A program made the position numbers and the translations under genes. From NCBI RefSeq assembly GCF_001586275.1, contig NZ_CP014545.1:2568501-2632500 (forward strand): 64,000 nucleotides of DNA, written 5' to 3'. Below are positions 44,375 to 53,511 of the stretch, piece by piece (positions within the stretch are counted from its first letter, which is position 1; each line of letters begins with the position of its first letter). The notes beneath the pieces are model-generated. The model saw only the letters and a program-made list of their open reading frames with translations, did no database searches and was not told where the DNA came from. Source of the stretch: Sphingorhabdus sp. M41. Its GTDB lineage: Bacteria; Pseudomonadota; Alphaproteobacteria; Sphingomonadales; Sphingomonadaceae.

Positions 44375-44998
44375 CTATATTGAGCCCTGTTTAATCGCCC
44401 AATTAACAAGCGGCAACTGGTCATTGCCAAAATACATTCTTTCGCCGTCCTCAAAGGGCACGAATATGCTCGGCGAACCATAAGCGCCGCGTGCGATCGC
44501 CTCTTCGGTATTGGCGCGCAGCCGGTCCTTGACGTCCTGCTCCTGAATCCGTGCGGCCAGCGCTTCGCCGTCCAGGTCCACCTCATTTGCGATGGTGATC
44601 AGCACTGACCGATCATCCAGATTACGCTGATCGCCATAATAAGCGGCGAAAGCAGCGGTCGCGAACTTGTGCAGTGCCGCCTGATCCTCTTCCAGAGCGC
44701 AGCATAGCCGCATCCCGTGCACCGACTTCACCGGATGATGTTCGCTCGGAAAATTCATCGGCAGCCCGGCAAGCTTTGCCCAGTCCTTGAGCACACGAAA
44801 ACTGTGGACGAATTTTCGATTATCCGGATTTTCCCGCGCCGCGTAGACGTCCTGATTGACCGCATTGAAGACACCCCCGACCAGGAACGGCTTCCAGATA
44901 ATTTCCGCGTCATTCTCAGCAATGATCGGCTGAATATTATGGAAAGCGAGATACGTCCATGGCGAAGAGAGGTCAAAATAGAATTCTACCATAGTCAT
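44375..44998 (-). CDS. 2-hydroxychromene-2-carboxylate isomerase / DsbA-like GST-kappa protein
   Basis: 207 residues of thioredoxin/DsbA-like fold without CXXC. The serine motif EFYFDLSSPWTYLAFHNIQ near the start and the ending ARGAYGSPSIFVPFEDGERMYFGNDQ (cis-Pro loop S-P-S-I) match HCCA isomerase. In naphthalene degradation this enzyme converts 2-hydroxychromene-2-carboxylate with glutathione as cofactor. No other aromatic ring-cleavage gene adjoins it, so another glutathione-dependent role is possible. The adjacent GST gene supports a glutathione link. Confidence 0.85.
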   Translation of the reverse strand: MTMVEFYFDLSSPWTYLAFHNIQPIIAENDAEIIWKPFLVGGVFNAVNQDVYAARENPDNRKFVHSFRVLKDWAKLAGLPMNFPSEHHPVKSVHGMRLCCALEEDQAALHKFATAAFAAYYGDQRNLDDRSVLITIANEVDLDGEALAARIQEQDVKDRLRANTEEAIARGAYGSPSIFVPFEDGERMYFGNDQLPLVNWAIKQGSI

Positions 44999-45022
44999 TT
45001 CTCAAGTCCCTTTATCATTCCC

Positions 45023-45047
45023 GTGTTCCGCACTTGATGGGGAACAC
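45023..45047. repeat. palindromic repeat related to the 29.9-kb pair
   Basis: GTGTTCC (45023-45029) pairs with GGAACAC (45041-45047). The core CCGCACTTGATG is shared with the repeat units at 29881-29958. It lies between the GST and isomerase genes, and a trailing AGCGGAGCAC at 45051-45060 looks like another arm. Confidence 0.6.
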
Positions 45048-45073
45048 TGGTAGCGGAGCACCTCGCGCTCGCC

Positions 45074-45763
45074 TTATTCCTTCAACCCGAACAATGTCTT
45101 GCGCGTCTGGGCGTCATCCTGCGGGTTGCGGTTGATCTTGTCGCGACCGACAGCCATCCCGCGCCGCAAGCCTTCTCGCTGTTTCAGCGTCTCGTACCAG
45201 CGTTTCACATTGGCGAACCCGTCGAGATCAATGTCTTGCCGCCTGTAGGTCTGCACCCAGGGAAAGCAGGACATGTCCGCGATGCTGTATGCCTCGCCCG
45301 CGAGATAATCATTGCCTGCCAGCCGCCGGTCCATCACCCCGAACAGTCTCAGCACTTCCTTGCGATAGCGCTCGGTGGCATATTCAATCCGATCCGGCGC
45401 GTAGAGTTTGAAGTGACCATGCTGACCCATCATCGGTCCCAGCCCGCCCATCTGCCACATCAGCCATTCCGTGGCCGCAATCTGGCCGCGCAGATCATGC
45501 GGCAGGAAGTCTTCTGCCTTGTCAGCGAGATAAAGCAGGATAGCACCAGTCTCGAAAACAGACACTGGCTCCCCGCCATCCGCAGGATCATGATCGACAA
45601 TGGCGGGGATCCGGTTGTTCGGGCTGATCGCTAGAAACTCCGGCTCGAACTGCTCCCCTGCCCCGATATTCACCCACTTGATATCATAATCCAGCCCGCA
45701 TTCCTCAAGCATTACTGAAATCTTCCAGCCATTGGGAGTCGGAGCAAAATAGAGATCGATCAA
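45074..45763 (-). CDS. glutathione S-transferase (Nu/YfcG-YghU type)
   Basis: 229 residues. The N-terminal thioredoxin domain has LYFAPTPNGWKISVMLEECGL, NNRIPAIVDHD (cis-Pro loop) and VFETGAILLYLADK (Ser/Glu glutathione site). The C-terminal helical domain has EWLMWQMGGLGPMMGQHGHF, typical of the YfcG/YghU (Nu-class) enzymes with disulfide-reductase and peroxidase activity. It begins with TTG 45763, and GGTGA lies 7 bases upstream. It is 49 bp downstream of the aminotransferase gene. Confidence 0.9.
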   Translation of the reverse strand: MIDLYFAPTPNGWKISVMLEECGLDYDIKWVNIGAGEQFEPEFLAISPNNRIPAIVDHDPADGGEPVSVFETGAILLYLADKAEDFLPHDLRGQIAATEWLMWQMGGLGPMMGQHGHFKLYAPDRIEYATERYRKEVLRLFGVMDRRLAGNDYLAGEAYSIADMSCFPWVQTYRRQDIDLDGFANVKRWYETLKQREGLRRGMAVGRDKINRNPQDDAQTRKTLFGLKE

Positions 45764-45812
45764 GAGGCTATCACCTTTTGAAGATCACGGATTCCGTTCA
45801 GCACATGATCCA

Positions 45813-47024
45813 TCAAATCGCTTCGCTTTGCCCCGGCGTATTGACACCCATTTTCTGCAGATATTTCTTCACATTGCGCGCAGCCTGACGGATGCGCTGC
45901 TCGTTCTCGACCAGTGCGATCCGGACAAAGCCCTCGCCATCCTCGCCATAGCCAACGCCAGGCGCGACCGCGACGCCAGCCTGGGTGAGCAATTGTTTGG
46001 AAAATTCGAGACTGCCCATATGGGCCAGCTGCGGCGGCAGCGGGGCCCAGGCGAACATCGATGCCGCGGGCGGCGGGACTTCCCAGCCTGCCCGACCAAA
46101 GCTTTCCACCAGAACATCGCGCCGTTTGTGATAGAGCTCGCGGTTCTTGGCAACCTGATCCTGCGGACCGTTGAGCGCCGCGCAGGCGGCTGCCTGAATC
46201 GGGGTGAAGCCGCCATAATCAATATAGCTTTTCACCCGGGTCAGTGCTTCGATGAGTGTCTTGTTGCCGACCGCGAAACCGACCCGCCAGCCGGCCATGG
46301 AATAGGTCTTGCTGAGTGAGGTAAATTCAACCGCAACGTCTTTTGCGCCGGGCACCTGCAATATCGAAGGCGTCGGGTTGCCGTCATAATAGAGCTCGGA
46401 ATAGGCGAGATCGGACAAGAGCCAGACCTTGTTTTCCTTTGCCCAGGCCACCAGTCGCTCGTAGAAAGCGAGATCGACCACTTCCGCGGTCGGGTTGGAC
46501 GGATAGTTTACCACCAGAAGTGTCGGACGCGGAACGGTAAAGGCCATCGCCCGTTCCAGCGATTCCCAATAATGTTCGTCAGGCGTTGTCGGTACGCTGC
46601 GGATGGTTGCACCGGCAATGATGAAACCGAACGTATGGATCGGATAGCTCGGATTGGGCGCAAGAATACAGTCGCCCGGCGCGGTAATCGCCGTTGCCAG
46701 ACTGGCCAGACCTTCCTTTGATCCGAGGGTCACAACGACTTCCGTCTCAGGATCCACATCCACGCCAAAGCGGCGGCCGTAATAATTGGCCTGTGCCTTG
46801 CGCAAACCCGGAATTCCCTTGGATGCCGAATAGCCATGCGCGTCGGGTTTCTGCGCCACTTCGCACAGCTTGTCGATGACATGCTGCGGTGGCGGCAGAT
46901 CGGGATTGCCCATGCCAAGATCGATGATGTCCTCACCCGCCGCTCGCGCTGCCGCCCGCATGTTATTGACTTCAGCAATGACATAAGGAGGCAGGCGTTT
47001 GATGCGGTAAAATTCTTCGGACAT
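45813..47024 (-). CDS. alaC: AlaC-type alanine aminotransferase
   Basis: 403-residue class I PLP aminotransferase. The PLP lysine is K239 in SLSKTYSMAGWRVGF. Other motifs are DLGMGNPDLPPP, GYSASKGIPGLR, NYPSNPTAEVV and SDLAYSELYY (Asp/Tyr contacting PLP). It is very close to E. coli AlaC, which interconverts pyruvate plus glutamate and alanine plus 2-oxoglutarate. Misassignment to LL-diaminopimelate aminotransferase is common in this branch. The C-terminus KKYLQKMGVN is typical. Confidence 0.9.
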   Translation of the reverse strand: MSEEFYRIKRLPPYVIAEVNNMRAAARAAGEDIIDLGMGNPDLPPPQHVIDKLCEVAQKPDAHGYSASKGIPGLRKAQANYYGRRFGVDVDPETEVVVTLGSKEGLASLATAITAPGDCILAPNPSYPIHTFGFIIAGATIRSVPTTPDEHYWESLERAMAFTVPRPTLLVVNYPSNPTAEVVDLAFYERLVAWAKENKVWLLSDLAYSELYYDGNPTPSILQVPGAKDVAVEFTSLSKTYSMAGWRVGFAVGNKTLIEALTRVKSYIDYGGFTPIQAAACAALNGPQDQVAKNRELYHKRRDVLVESFGRAGWEVPPPAASMFAWAPLPPQLAHMGSLEFSKQLLTQAGVAVAPGVGYGEDGEGFVRIALVENEQRIRQAARNVKKYLQKMGVNTPGQSEAI

Positions 47025-47195
47025 TTTAGATCGTTTCTTGCGTTAAATGTTACAGGACCCCTGCTTTGCGTAATTTTGATACAAATGTCGAGAGCTGGCA
47101 GCTGGTTTCCGCAATTTGTCCGCAACAGGCGTGGTGGAGCGCTGATAGGAGATCAATGCAGCGCTCGATTGGCAGTGCCCACAATGACCGAGTGC

Positions 47196-48830
47196 TTAGG
47201 CCTGAAGCCGATTTGCCCCTCGGAAAACTGTCTGACTCTTGCTGCCGGTAAGCGCAATCGACTTGGCCCGGATCGTATCCAAAAAATGCCAGGTTGAAGT
47301 CGCTTTTTCGGGGGTTAGCGCCACTGTCATATAGCCGCGATGCTCCGTGTCAGCCCATTGCAGCTGCTTGTTGGCACCGACCACAGCTTTGGCAACCAGG
47401 TCAGGATCCACCCCTTTTGTATAGGCTTCGAAGCCCGGTGAACTGACACTATGTCCGGCGAATTCTACGCCCGCAGCGCCATCTTGTGTCCCCAGATCAA
47501 AAGCCCAGGCATTGTGACTGTCGCCCGAAAGGACGATCAAATCGGCATCGGCCTGCTGCGCGGCGGCCAGCGAGCGGGCGCGGGCCTGCGGATAGCCGTC
47601 CCAGCTGTCGAAATTGATCGGCAGTCCGATCTGGGCGGCGAGCGCGCCCACCGCGACGCGCGCCTGCGCGATCGGGGGCGCATCTTCCGGCACCCAGTTT
47701 TTGGCAACTTGCGGCAGCACCAGCTCGCCCATCACGCATTGCTGTGACCAGACTTGCCACTTCGTGCCAGAAGTCTTGGATTTCTGTAGCGCATTCGCGA
47801 ACCATTGCTCCTGAACATTGCCCAGCATCGAGCGGTCCGGGTCCTGCCAGACATCGTCGCGAAACGCCTTGAGCGCCGCGGCGACATCTTTCTGCCCCTT
47901 GATCGCTTCGGCCAGGTCCACCGGCTTGTCGCGTCCGCCAATCCGGCTCTCGGTAAAAAACAGGGTCGCCAGATCGCCGATCTGATATTCGCGCCAGCGC
48001 GGGCTACCAAATTCCATATCCCGAACCGGCATCCACTCCCGATAGACGCGCTCCGCGACACGCTTGCGCACTTCCCAGTCACCCTCGCTCGGATCATGGT
48101 TCTGCGCGCCATCCCGATAGGCGTCATTGGCGAATTCATGATCATCCCATGACGGTATCATCGGCAACACCTGATGGATGCGCTGCAGGTCGGGATCGCT
48201 GCGATAGGCGGCATAGCGCAGCCGGTAGTCGGCGAGCTGGACCATCTCGTGGGCGGGATCGATTTTGCGGCCGGCCAGCGCCTCTTCTTTGGAAGGATAG
48301 GTGCCGATCGGATATTCGTAAAGATAATCGCCGGTGTGAATGATCAGGTCGAGATTTTTATTTTGCGCGGCATGGGCATAGGCGTTGAAATAGCCGAACG
48401 GCATGTTGGAACATCCAACAACGCCGATATTGAAATTCTGCACCGGCCCCTGCGGCAAGGTCCGGGTCCGACCTATGACCGATTTCGAGCCGTCCGGCCC
48501 AACGAAGCGATAGAAATACCATTTATCGGGGGCCAGCCCCTGCACCGTGATCTTGGCGGTAAAGTCCCGTTCGGCCTTTGCCTGCACTTCGCCGACCATT
48601 TTTGCGCCAGCGAAATCGGCATTGTCCGATATCTCCGCGGTCAGACTGGCGTCACCGCTGCTGACATAGCGCGTCCACAACAGCACCGATTCTTGGCCAG
48701 GTTCGCCGCTGGCGACGCCATGGGTAAATCCTTTTCCACCCATTAGCGATGCCGAGGCCGGCACGCTGAGCGCCCCAAGGCCAAAAGTTCCCAGTGCCAT
48801 CAACTGACGACGATCGATATTCATGGTCAT
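47196..48830 (-). CDS. PhoD-type alkaline phosphatase/phosphodiesterase
   Basis: 544 residues. The Tat signal NIDRRQLMALGTFGLGAL precedes an N-terminal fibronectin-like domain and the metal-dependent PhoD catalytic domain with VVGCSN, IHTGDYLYEYP, SWDDHEFAND and VLSGDSHNAWAF. It is exported folded with calcium/iron cofactors and releases phosphate from mono- and diesters. It starts 4 bases after the end of the DUF3667 gene. No Pho-box is obvious in the short gap, so its promoter must be upstream of or within the DUF3667 gene. Confidence 0.92.
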   Translation of the reverse strand: MTMNIDRRQLMALGTFGLGALSVPASASLMGGKGFTHGVASGEPGQESVLLWTRYVSSGDASLTAEISDNADFAGAKMVGEVQAKAERDFTAKITVQGLAPDKWYFYRFVGPDGSKSVIGRTRTLPQGPVQNFNIGVVGCSNMPFGYFNAYAHAAQNKNLDLIIHTGDYLYEYPIGTYPSKEEALAGRKIDPAHEMVQLADYRLRYAAYRSDPDLQRIHQVLPMIPSWDDHEFANDAYRDGAQNHDPSEGDWEVRKRVAERVYREWMPVRDMEFGSPRWREYQIGDLATLFFTESRIGGRDKPVDLAEAIKGQKDVAAALKAFRDDVWQDPDRSMLGNVQEQWFANALQKSKTSGTKWQVWSQQCVMGELVLPQVAKNWVPEDAPPIAQARVAVGALAAQIGLPINFDSWDGYPQARARSLAAAQQADADLIVLSGDSHNAWAFDLGTQDGAAGVEFAGHSVSSPGFEAYTKGVDPDLVAKAVVGANKQLQWADTEHRGYMTVALTPEKATSTWHFLDTIRAKSIALTGSKSQTVFRGANRLQA

Positions 48831-48834
48831 GATT

Positions 48835-50022
48835 TTATCCCAAAATGCCTAGAGCGAGCAGAATAGCGAAGAATAGAGACAGGCTTATGACAGTGAATAT
48901 AAGCAGGAACGACACTCGGAACAGCGCCTCGGGGCGGGACATCTTGTAAGCATGTCTGAGTTGCCGATAGATGTGGAAAGGTGGATAGAATAGCAGCAAC
49001 GCCCCCCATATGGACGCGGGAGCCCCAATGGCAGCCAATATGGCGCAGGTCACAAACAACAGAGACATGAACGCGATGGAATAGGTGGCGAACACCGCGT
49101 GGTCATAAAAGTGAAGACCGCGCCGACCGATCAATGTCAGCCACACGAAAGGGATGGAGATCGGAATCAGGAGCCAGGCAAATTTATAGCCATTGGCTTT
49201 CAGTTTGTAGAGAAGCAGAGAAGGATTTTCAGTAGCACGTTCGAGACCGCCCTTCAGCATCTTGCCAATCGAACTATCCTTGAATTCGTCCCAAATCTCG
49301 ACTCGATTGCCGTTGCCGCCACTGATATTTCCTGCACCCGCAGCGCTTTCCGTGTTTGAGACCAGCGCCTCATCGCTTCCGAATTCTCCGATCTCTGTGC
49401 CATTCTTACCCAATCCGGCTTCCGGATAGGGAATTTCGCTCATCGTCATGGTTGCCATGATATTGCGGGCCCGCTTTATATCGAGAATTTGCTCCTGAAC
49501 TTCCGTCTTGTCTTCCTCTCTCGTCGTTTCCAGTTCATTGATCTTGTCCCGCAAGCGCTTTTCAAGCTCTTGGGTTTCCACCGCTATCGCACTGTTGAAT
49601 TCGACGCCTTCGCTAGCACCACCCTCTGTCGAAAACGGGTCTGCGATGAAGGAAAATACCGCAAACATCATGAATACCGAAAAGAGGAACAGAGCCATTG
49701 GAGAGATGAATTTGGCGCGTTCGCCTCGTACATAGCGACGCGTCAGATCACCCGGCTTCCAGACCAGCAGTGGCAATGTCCGCCAGAACTTTCCCTCAAA
49801 ATGCAGCACGCCATGCAATATATCGTGCCAGAAGGAGCCGATCGAACGGTGGACATGCAGAGGCTGGCCGCAATCCGCGCAATAATGACTGGTCACCAGC
49901 GCGTTGCAGTTAAGGCATGTTCCGCCCTTGCCCCCCGATGCGCCGGTGCTTTCATCATCCACCGCCTTGGCGATCAAGCCGCCTTCGATGGCGGTACCCA
50001 TGGCTTCCAATTCCCCTGACAT
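48835..50022 (-). CDS. DUF3667 membrane protein with zinc ribbon
   Basis: 395 residues. An N-terminal zinc ribbon CLNCNALVTSHYCADCGQP (four Cys, about 35-55) precedes the DUF3667 block FWHDILHGVLHFEGKFWRTLPLLVWKPGDLTRRYVRGER, which is split here by a conserved Lys-rich edge, and then membrane segments around 105-125 and in the last 130 residues. The middle region is a charged coiled-coil. The function is unknown. ATG 50022 (MSGELEAMG) fits sphingomonad relatives; ATG 50031 is possible. It is upstream of phoD with a 4-base gap. Confidence 0.83.
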   Translation of the reverse strand: MSGELEAMGTAIEGGLIAKAVDDESTGASGGKGGTCLNCNALVTSHYCADCGQPLHVHRSIGSFWHDILHGVLHFEGKFWRTLPLLVWKPGDLTRRYVRGERAKFISPMALFLFSVFMMFAVFSFIADPFSTEGGASEGVEFNSAIAVETQELEKRLRDKINELETTREEDKTEVQEQILDIKRARNIMATMTMSEIPYPEAGLGKNGTEIGEFGSDEALVSNTESAAGAGNISGGNGNRVEIWDEFKDSSIGKMLKGGLERATENPSLLLYKLKANGYKFAWLLIPISIPFVWLTLIGRRGLHFYDHAVFATYSIAFMSLLFVTCAILAAIGAPASIWGALLLFYPPFHIYRQLRHAYKMSRPEALFRVSFLLIFTVISLSLFFAILLALGILG

Positions 50023-50124
50023 GCTGCCCATTTTTGGCCCATTCGGCCAATAAGGCAAGTGGCTTTTGCATTCTACTCGATCTAGCAATATATGACATAT
50101 TATATCCGGCTACGGAGAGACAGA

Positions 50125-50488
50125 ATGGGCTCAACCATAATATAAGCACGCCAGAAAAACGCTGTCATCACGGTGGACAAACTATTTGCCGAACTCACTA
50201 TCACGCCCCTGATTGATGTTCTCCTTATCCTACTGGTGACGCTCGTGTTTTTCATTCCGGCTGTCACTCATTTCGACTGGAATCGCGATCCGGAATGATA
50301 TTCTGTTGGACAGCGACCGGTTACAGGTCCGGCTGGCTATGACGACCAGGGAGCCGGCAAAACCCCAACTCCATTTTGAAAACGATGCCGGAGCCCGGTA
50401 GGAACGGTTTGAACGACTTGTGGCGATGAGAAAAGGGGAAGGCGATGGACAAGTCGGTTTCTTAGACAATGAGCAATTTGCGAGCTGG
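50125..50488 (+). pseudogene. decayed exbD/tolR-family gene
   Basis: From ATG 50125, with GGAGAGACAG upstream, the frame reads MGSTII, then TAA at 50143, then continues in the same frame with LFAELTITPLIDVLLILL, the ExbD/TolR N-terminal membrane segment. It then shifts by one base at about 50281-50291 into ILLDSDRLQVRL ... PQLHFENDA, meets TAG at 50399, and resumes with ERFERLVAMRK and GFLDNEQFAS, the usual ExbD C-terminus. Two in-frame stops and a frameshift make it non-functional. ExbD normally energises TonB with ExbB; no exbB is adjacent. Confidence 0.78.
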
Positions 50489-50856
50489 GACAACCCCCGA
50501 CTTCTTGATTCAGGCGAGGGAAGTCGGTCACTCGCAGACGCCCTTTCGCCGGATGCACGCTACCCTTGGGTGATACTATGCCTGAAGAGGGGCCCGATAG
50601 GGAATAACTAGGATTTGAAACTTTTTCGATGAAAAAGGCATCTCTCATCCTCGTCTGAACAGGCGGCAATATGTCTATTATATTGTTCGATAATCTGTTT
50701 GGACAACCGACCAAATCCCCAGCAATTCATTGGCTTAAAGACCAAATTCCGGAATGTACCGAAACAAGGCTTAATGCTGTGAGCAAATGATTCTTAGGCA
50801 AATGGCTTTTTGTCCGTTTACAAGGTAATGAACAAACTAGATTTAGGTGACGGAAG
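50489..50856. other. intergenic region before the hybrid histidine kinase
   Basis: About 370 bp after the exbD remnant. The former gene's frame runs on openly to a TAG at 50609 with no similarity. The rest is AT-rich (50620-50830), consistent with the promoter of the kinase gene. No other gene or RNA was recognised. Confidence 0.4.
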
Positions 50857-53373
50857 ATGAAAGCAAAGATCGCTCACCAAATACGCTGGATTCATGGATC
50901 GACCATTTTGCTGGTGTCGATCGTTTTTGGTATTCTGGCCTGGAGCGGTGCGAGCTTAACTCAGGACGAGGGCAGGATTGCAGTCGTCTGGCTAGCCAAT
51001 GCGTTTCTTGTAGCGGTCATTCTAAGGTCAGCGAAAAAGCGTGTGCCCCACTATCTAGCGGGGGCGTTTCTAGCGAATATTGCCGCTAATCTTCTGACCG
51101 GTGATACTGTCATCCACGGCATGACGCTGGCTGCCATCAATCAGTTCGAGATGATCCTGATCTGGCTTCTCATGCAACGGCTCGGCGCTGCCAAACCGGA
51201 TATGCAGCGAATTCGGGAGCTAGGAATATTCTGTTTGGTGGGCGGCCTGATAGCCCCCCTGGCCTCGGGACTGCTTGCCGGGCTGTTTTTTTCCACTGGG
51301 TCTTGGCAGTCATTTCTCATGTCTTGGCTTCAGTGGACCGTCACTGACGGCCTCGGCATGATTTTGCTCAGTCCCGCCGTTATGGTACTGATTGACCTGA
51401 TCAGGCCCATTCCGACGCTGAGAGGCGGCAGAAGCTTGCTGATCGTCAATACCAGTCACTGGGAGTGGATAGCGATCCAGTCGTTCACATTTGCTTCTGC
51501 AGTGATGATTTTTTGGGTTCTCAATTTTCCCGTCTTTTTCTTGGTAGCCCCTTTGGTTCTGCTGAATGCATTTAGATTGGGTACGCCTGGCACTTCAGTA
51601 TCCATCGTACTCATTGCTTTCGTTGTCGTCATCGCCGCAGCTTTCGAAACAGGACCATTTTATGCCGTAGAGCTTTCGCTGACAGCGAAATTGTTTGTCC
51701 TGCAATTTTTCCTTCTGAGCTGCTTTGCAGTGGGAATGCCCACTTCGGCAATGCTGACCGAGAAAGCGTCGATCCGCAATACTTTACGCATCCATCGCGA
51801 AGTCCGCGACTCCATGCTGGAGAATATGAGCGAAGTTATCTTTCGGGCAAACAATGACCTTCAATGGCAGTTTTTAAACTCTGCTTGGGAGAAGCTGACG
51901 GGCCGTTCCGTGCGGGACAGTTTGGGACAGCACATGTCCGAGATATTTGATGTGGATGAGTTTGCCGCTCTGAAAGCTGAGCTTCAATCAATCCAGTCAG
52001 CCATGCTCAAACGCTCGCGGTTTGAAGGTTCAATCCGCCATCAAGACGGATCAAAAGTTGATGTAGAACTGAGCTTTTCCGGATTGGCCGGTGAAGATGA
52101 TAAAATCATTGGTATCGTCGGCAGCATTAGAGACGTGACTGAACGCAAGCAAATGGAGCAAAATCTGATCGCTGCCAGAGTGGGTGCCGAGACAGCAGCG
52201 GATGCAAAAACACGTTTTCTCGCAAACATGAGCCACGAAATCAGAACTCCCATGAACGGTGTACTTGGATTCACTCAGCTGTTGCTAGACAGCGATCTGC
52301 CTACCGAACAAAAATATCATGCGCAGATGATTCTGGATTCCGGCAACGGCATGATGCGGCTTCTCAATAATATTTTGGACATTTCGAAGGTCGAGGCTGG
52401 CCAGACCGATTGTACGCTAGAGCCAATGTCGACACGGCATATGCTCAAAAATTGTGTCGGTCTGATGGCCCCCATCGCCGATAAAAAACAACTCGGCCTA
52501 TATCTGAAAATCGAGGATACAGTGCCCAATCAAGTTCTTGCAGATGCCGATCATTTGCGTCAGATCATACTCAATCTGCTGGGAAATGCGGTCAAATTTA
52601 CCCAAGCCGGTGCCGTTACAGTCACGGTCGAAGCAGACATGCCGGTTGCTGACAAAACCAATATCCACTTGTTTGTTGAAGATACTGGAATCGGCATTCC
52701 CTCGGATCGGCTCGAAGCCATATTCGTACCATTTGAACAAGCAAAACCCGATACTTCAAGAAACTTTGGAGGCAGCGGTCTGGGCTTGACGATCAGCAGA
52801 CAATTGGCCTCGATCATAGGAGGAACCATTGAAGTCTGCAGCACCGAGGGGAATGGCACCACCTTTCACCTGCAATTCCCGGTCAGTATATTACCGGACG
52901 AACTGGCGGAACCACAGAAACTGGTTGAAAAAACAACAGAAGCCGGCTCGAGCCAAGCGTTGGACAAACCGGTCTCAAAAATCTGCAACGGAAGGATTTT
53001 GCTGGCGGAAGATCATGATATCAATCAGATTTTGATTGCCGAGATGATCAGGAAACTTGGTTATCAAACGGTTCTGGCCGTAAACGGCCAAGACGCCATT
53101 GCGAAGTTGGAAGCAGCCGCCAGTGAAAACATGCCGTTTGATTTGGTGCTGATGGATGTTCAAATGCCGATTATGGACGGGTATGAGGCTTCAGAAACCA
53201 TTCGGTCAAAAGGCTATTCCAAAGACGTGTTGCCGATCTTGGCCATAACCGCAAACGCCTATCCCGAAGATATTGCTCATTGCCTTCAATCCGGCATGCA
53301 GGGTCATATCGCCAAACCAGTAATGATCGACAAGTTGAAATCATCTTTGCAAGAATGGATAACAGTAAACTAG
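50857..53373 (+). CDS. MASE1-PAS hybrid sensor histidine kinase
   Basis: 838 residues. N-terminal MASE1 membrane sensor of about eight helices (1-300, with GRIAVVWLANAFLVAVIL), PAS domain (about 315-430, ending GIVGSIRDVTERKQ), HisKA with phospho-acceptor His460 (NMSHEIRTPMNGVL), HATPase with LLGNAVKFTQ, VEDTGIGIPSD and GGSGLGLTIS, and a C-terminal receiver with Asp767 (LVLMDVQMPIMDG). It should autophosphorylate and pass phosphate to its own receiver. The signal is unknown, and no phosphotransfer protein or output regulator adjoins it. The start ATG 50857 has GGTGACGGAAG upstream. Confidence 0.92.
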   Translation: MKAKIAHQIRWIHGSTILLVSIVFGILAWSGASLTQDEGRIAVVWLANAFLVAVILRSAKKRVPHYLAGAFLANIAANLLTGDTVIHGMTLAAINQFEMILIWLLMQRLGAAKPDMQRIRELGIFCLVGGLIAPLASGLLAGLFFSTGSWQSFLMSWLQWTVTDGLGMILLSPAVMVLIDLIRPIPTLRGGRSLLIVNTSHWEWIAIQSFTFASAVMIFWVLNFPVFFLVAPLVLLNAFRLGTPGTSVSIVLIAFVVVIAAAFETGPFYAVELSLTAKLFVLQFFLLSCFAVGMPTSAMLTEKASIRNTLRIHREVRDSMLENMSEVIFRANNDLQWQFLNSAWEKLTGRSVRDSLGQHMSEIFDVDEFAALKAELQSIQSAMLKRSRFEGSIRHQDGSKVDVELSFSGLAGEDDKIIGIVGSIRDVTERKQMEQNLIAARVGAETAADAKTRFLANMSHEIRTPMNGVLGFTQLLLDSDLPTEQKYHAQMILDSGNGMMRLLNNILDISKVEAGQTDCTLEPMSTRHMLKNCVGLMAPIADKKQLGLYLKIEDTVPNQVLADADHLRQIILNLLGNAVKFTQAGAVTVTVEADMPVADKTNIHLFVEDTGIGIPSDRLEAIFVPFEQAKPDTSRNFGGSGLGLTISRQLASIIGGTIEVCSTEGNGTTFHLQFPVSILPDELAEPQKLVEKTTEAGSSQALDKPVSKICNGRILLAEDHDINQILIAEMIRKLGYQTVLAVNGQDAIAKLEAAASENMPFDLVLMDVQMPIMDGYEASETIRSKGYSKDVLPILAITANAYPEDIAHCLQSGMQGHIAKPVMIDKLKSSLQEWITVN

Positions 53374-53511
53374 CAATTTCATCAGCAATCGATATTGCTA
53401 TAGAAGAGACGCAAGTGCATGTGGCTATTGGAGAACTTTACTTGCACCGGCAATAATACTCAATTTCGATATCACTATACAACCGCTGCTTGATCCGCCA
53501 CATATCACTAT
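53374..53511. other. gap between kinase and SDR genes
   Basis: 138 bp. A small hairpin AGCAAT-CGAT-ATTGCT lies at about 53385-53400, near the kinase stop, without a T-run. Downstream AT-rich sequence (53440-53510) may promote the SDR gene. No gene is seen. Confidence 0.3.

Noticed and set aside
50420-50611. 63-codon open frame in the gap before the kinase
   Set aside because: Its first part is the C-terminus of the decayed exbD gene and the rest is read-through beyond the former stop; not an independent gene.
50847-51089. 80-codon frame starting just before the histidine kinase
   Set aside because: It overlaps the kinase N-terminus in another frame and shows no family features, whereas the kinase frame has MASE1 motifs.
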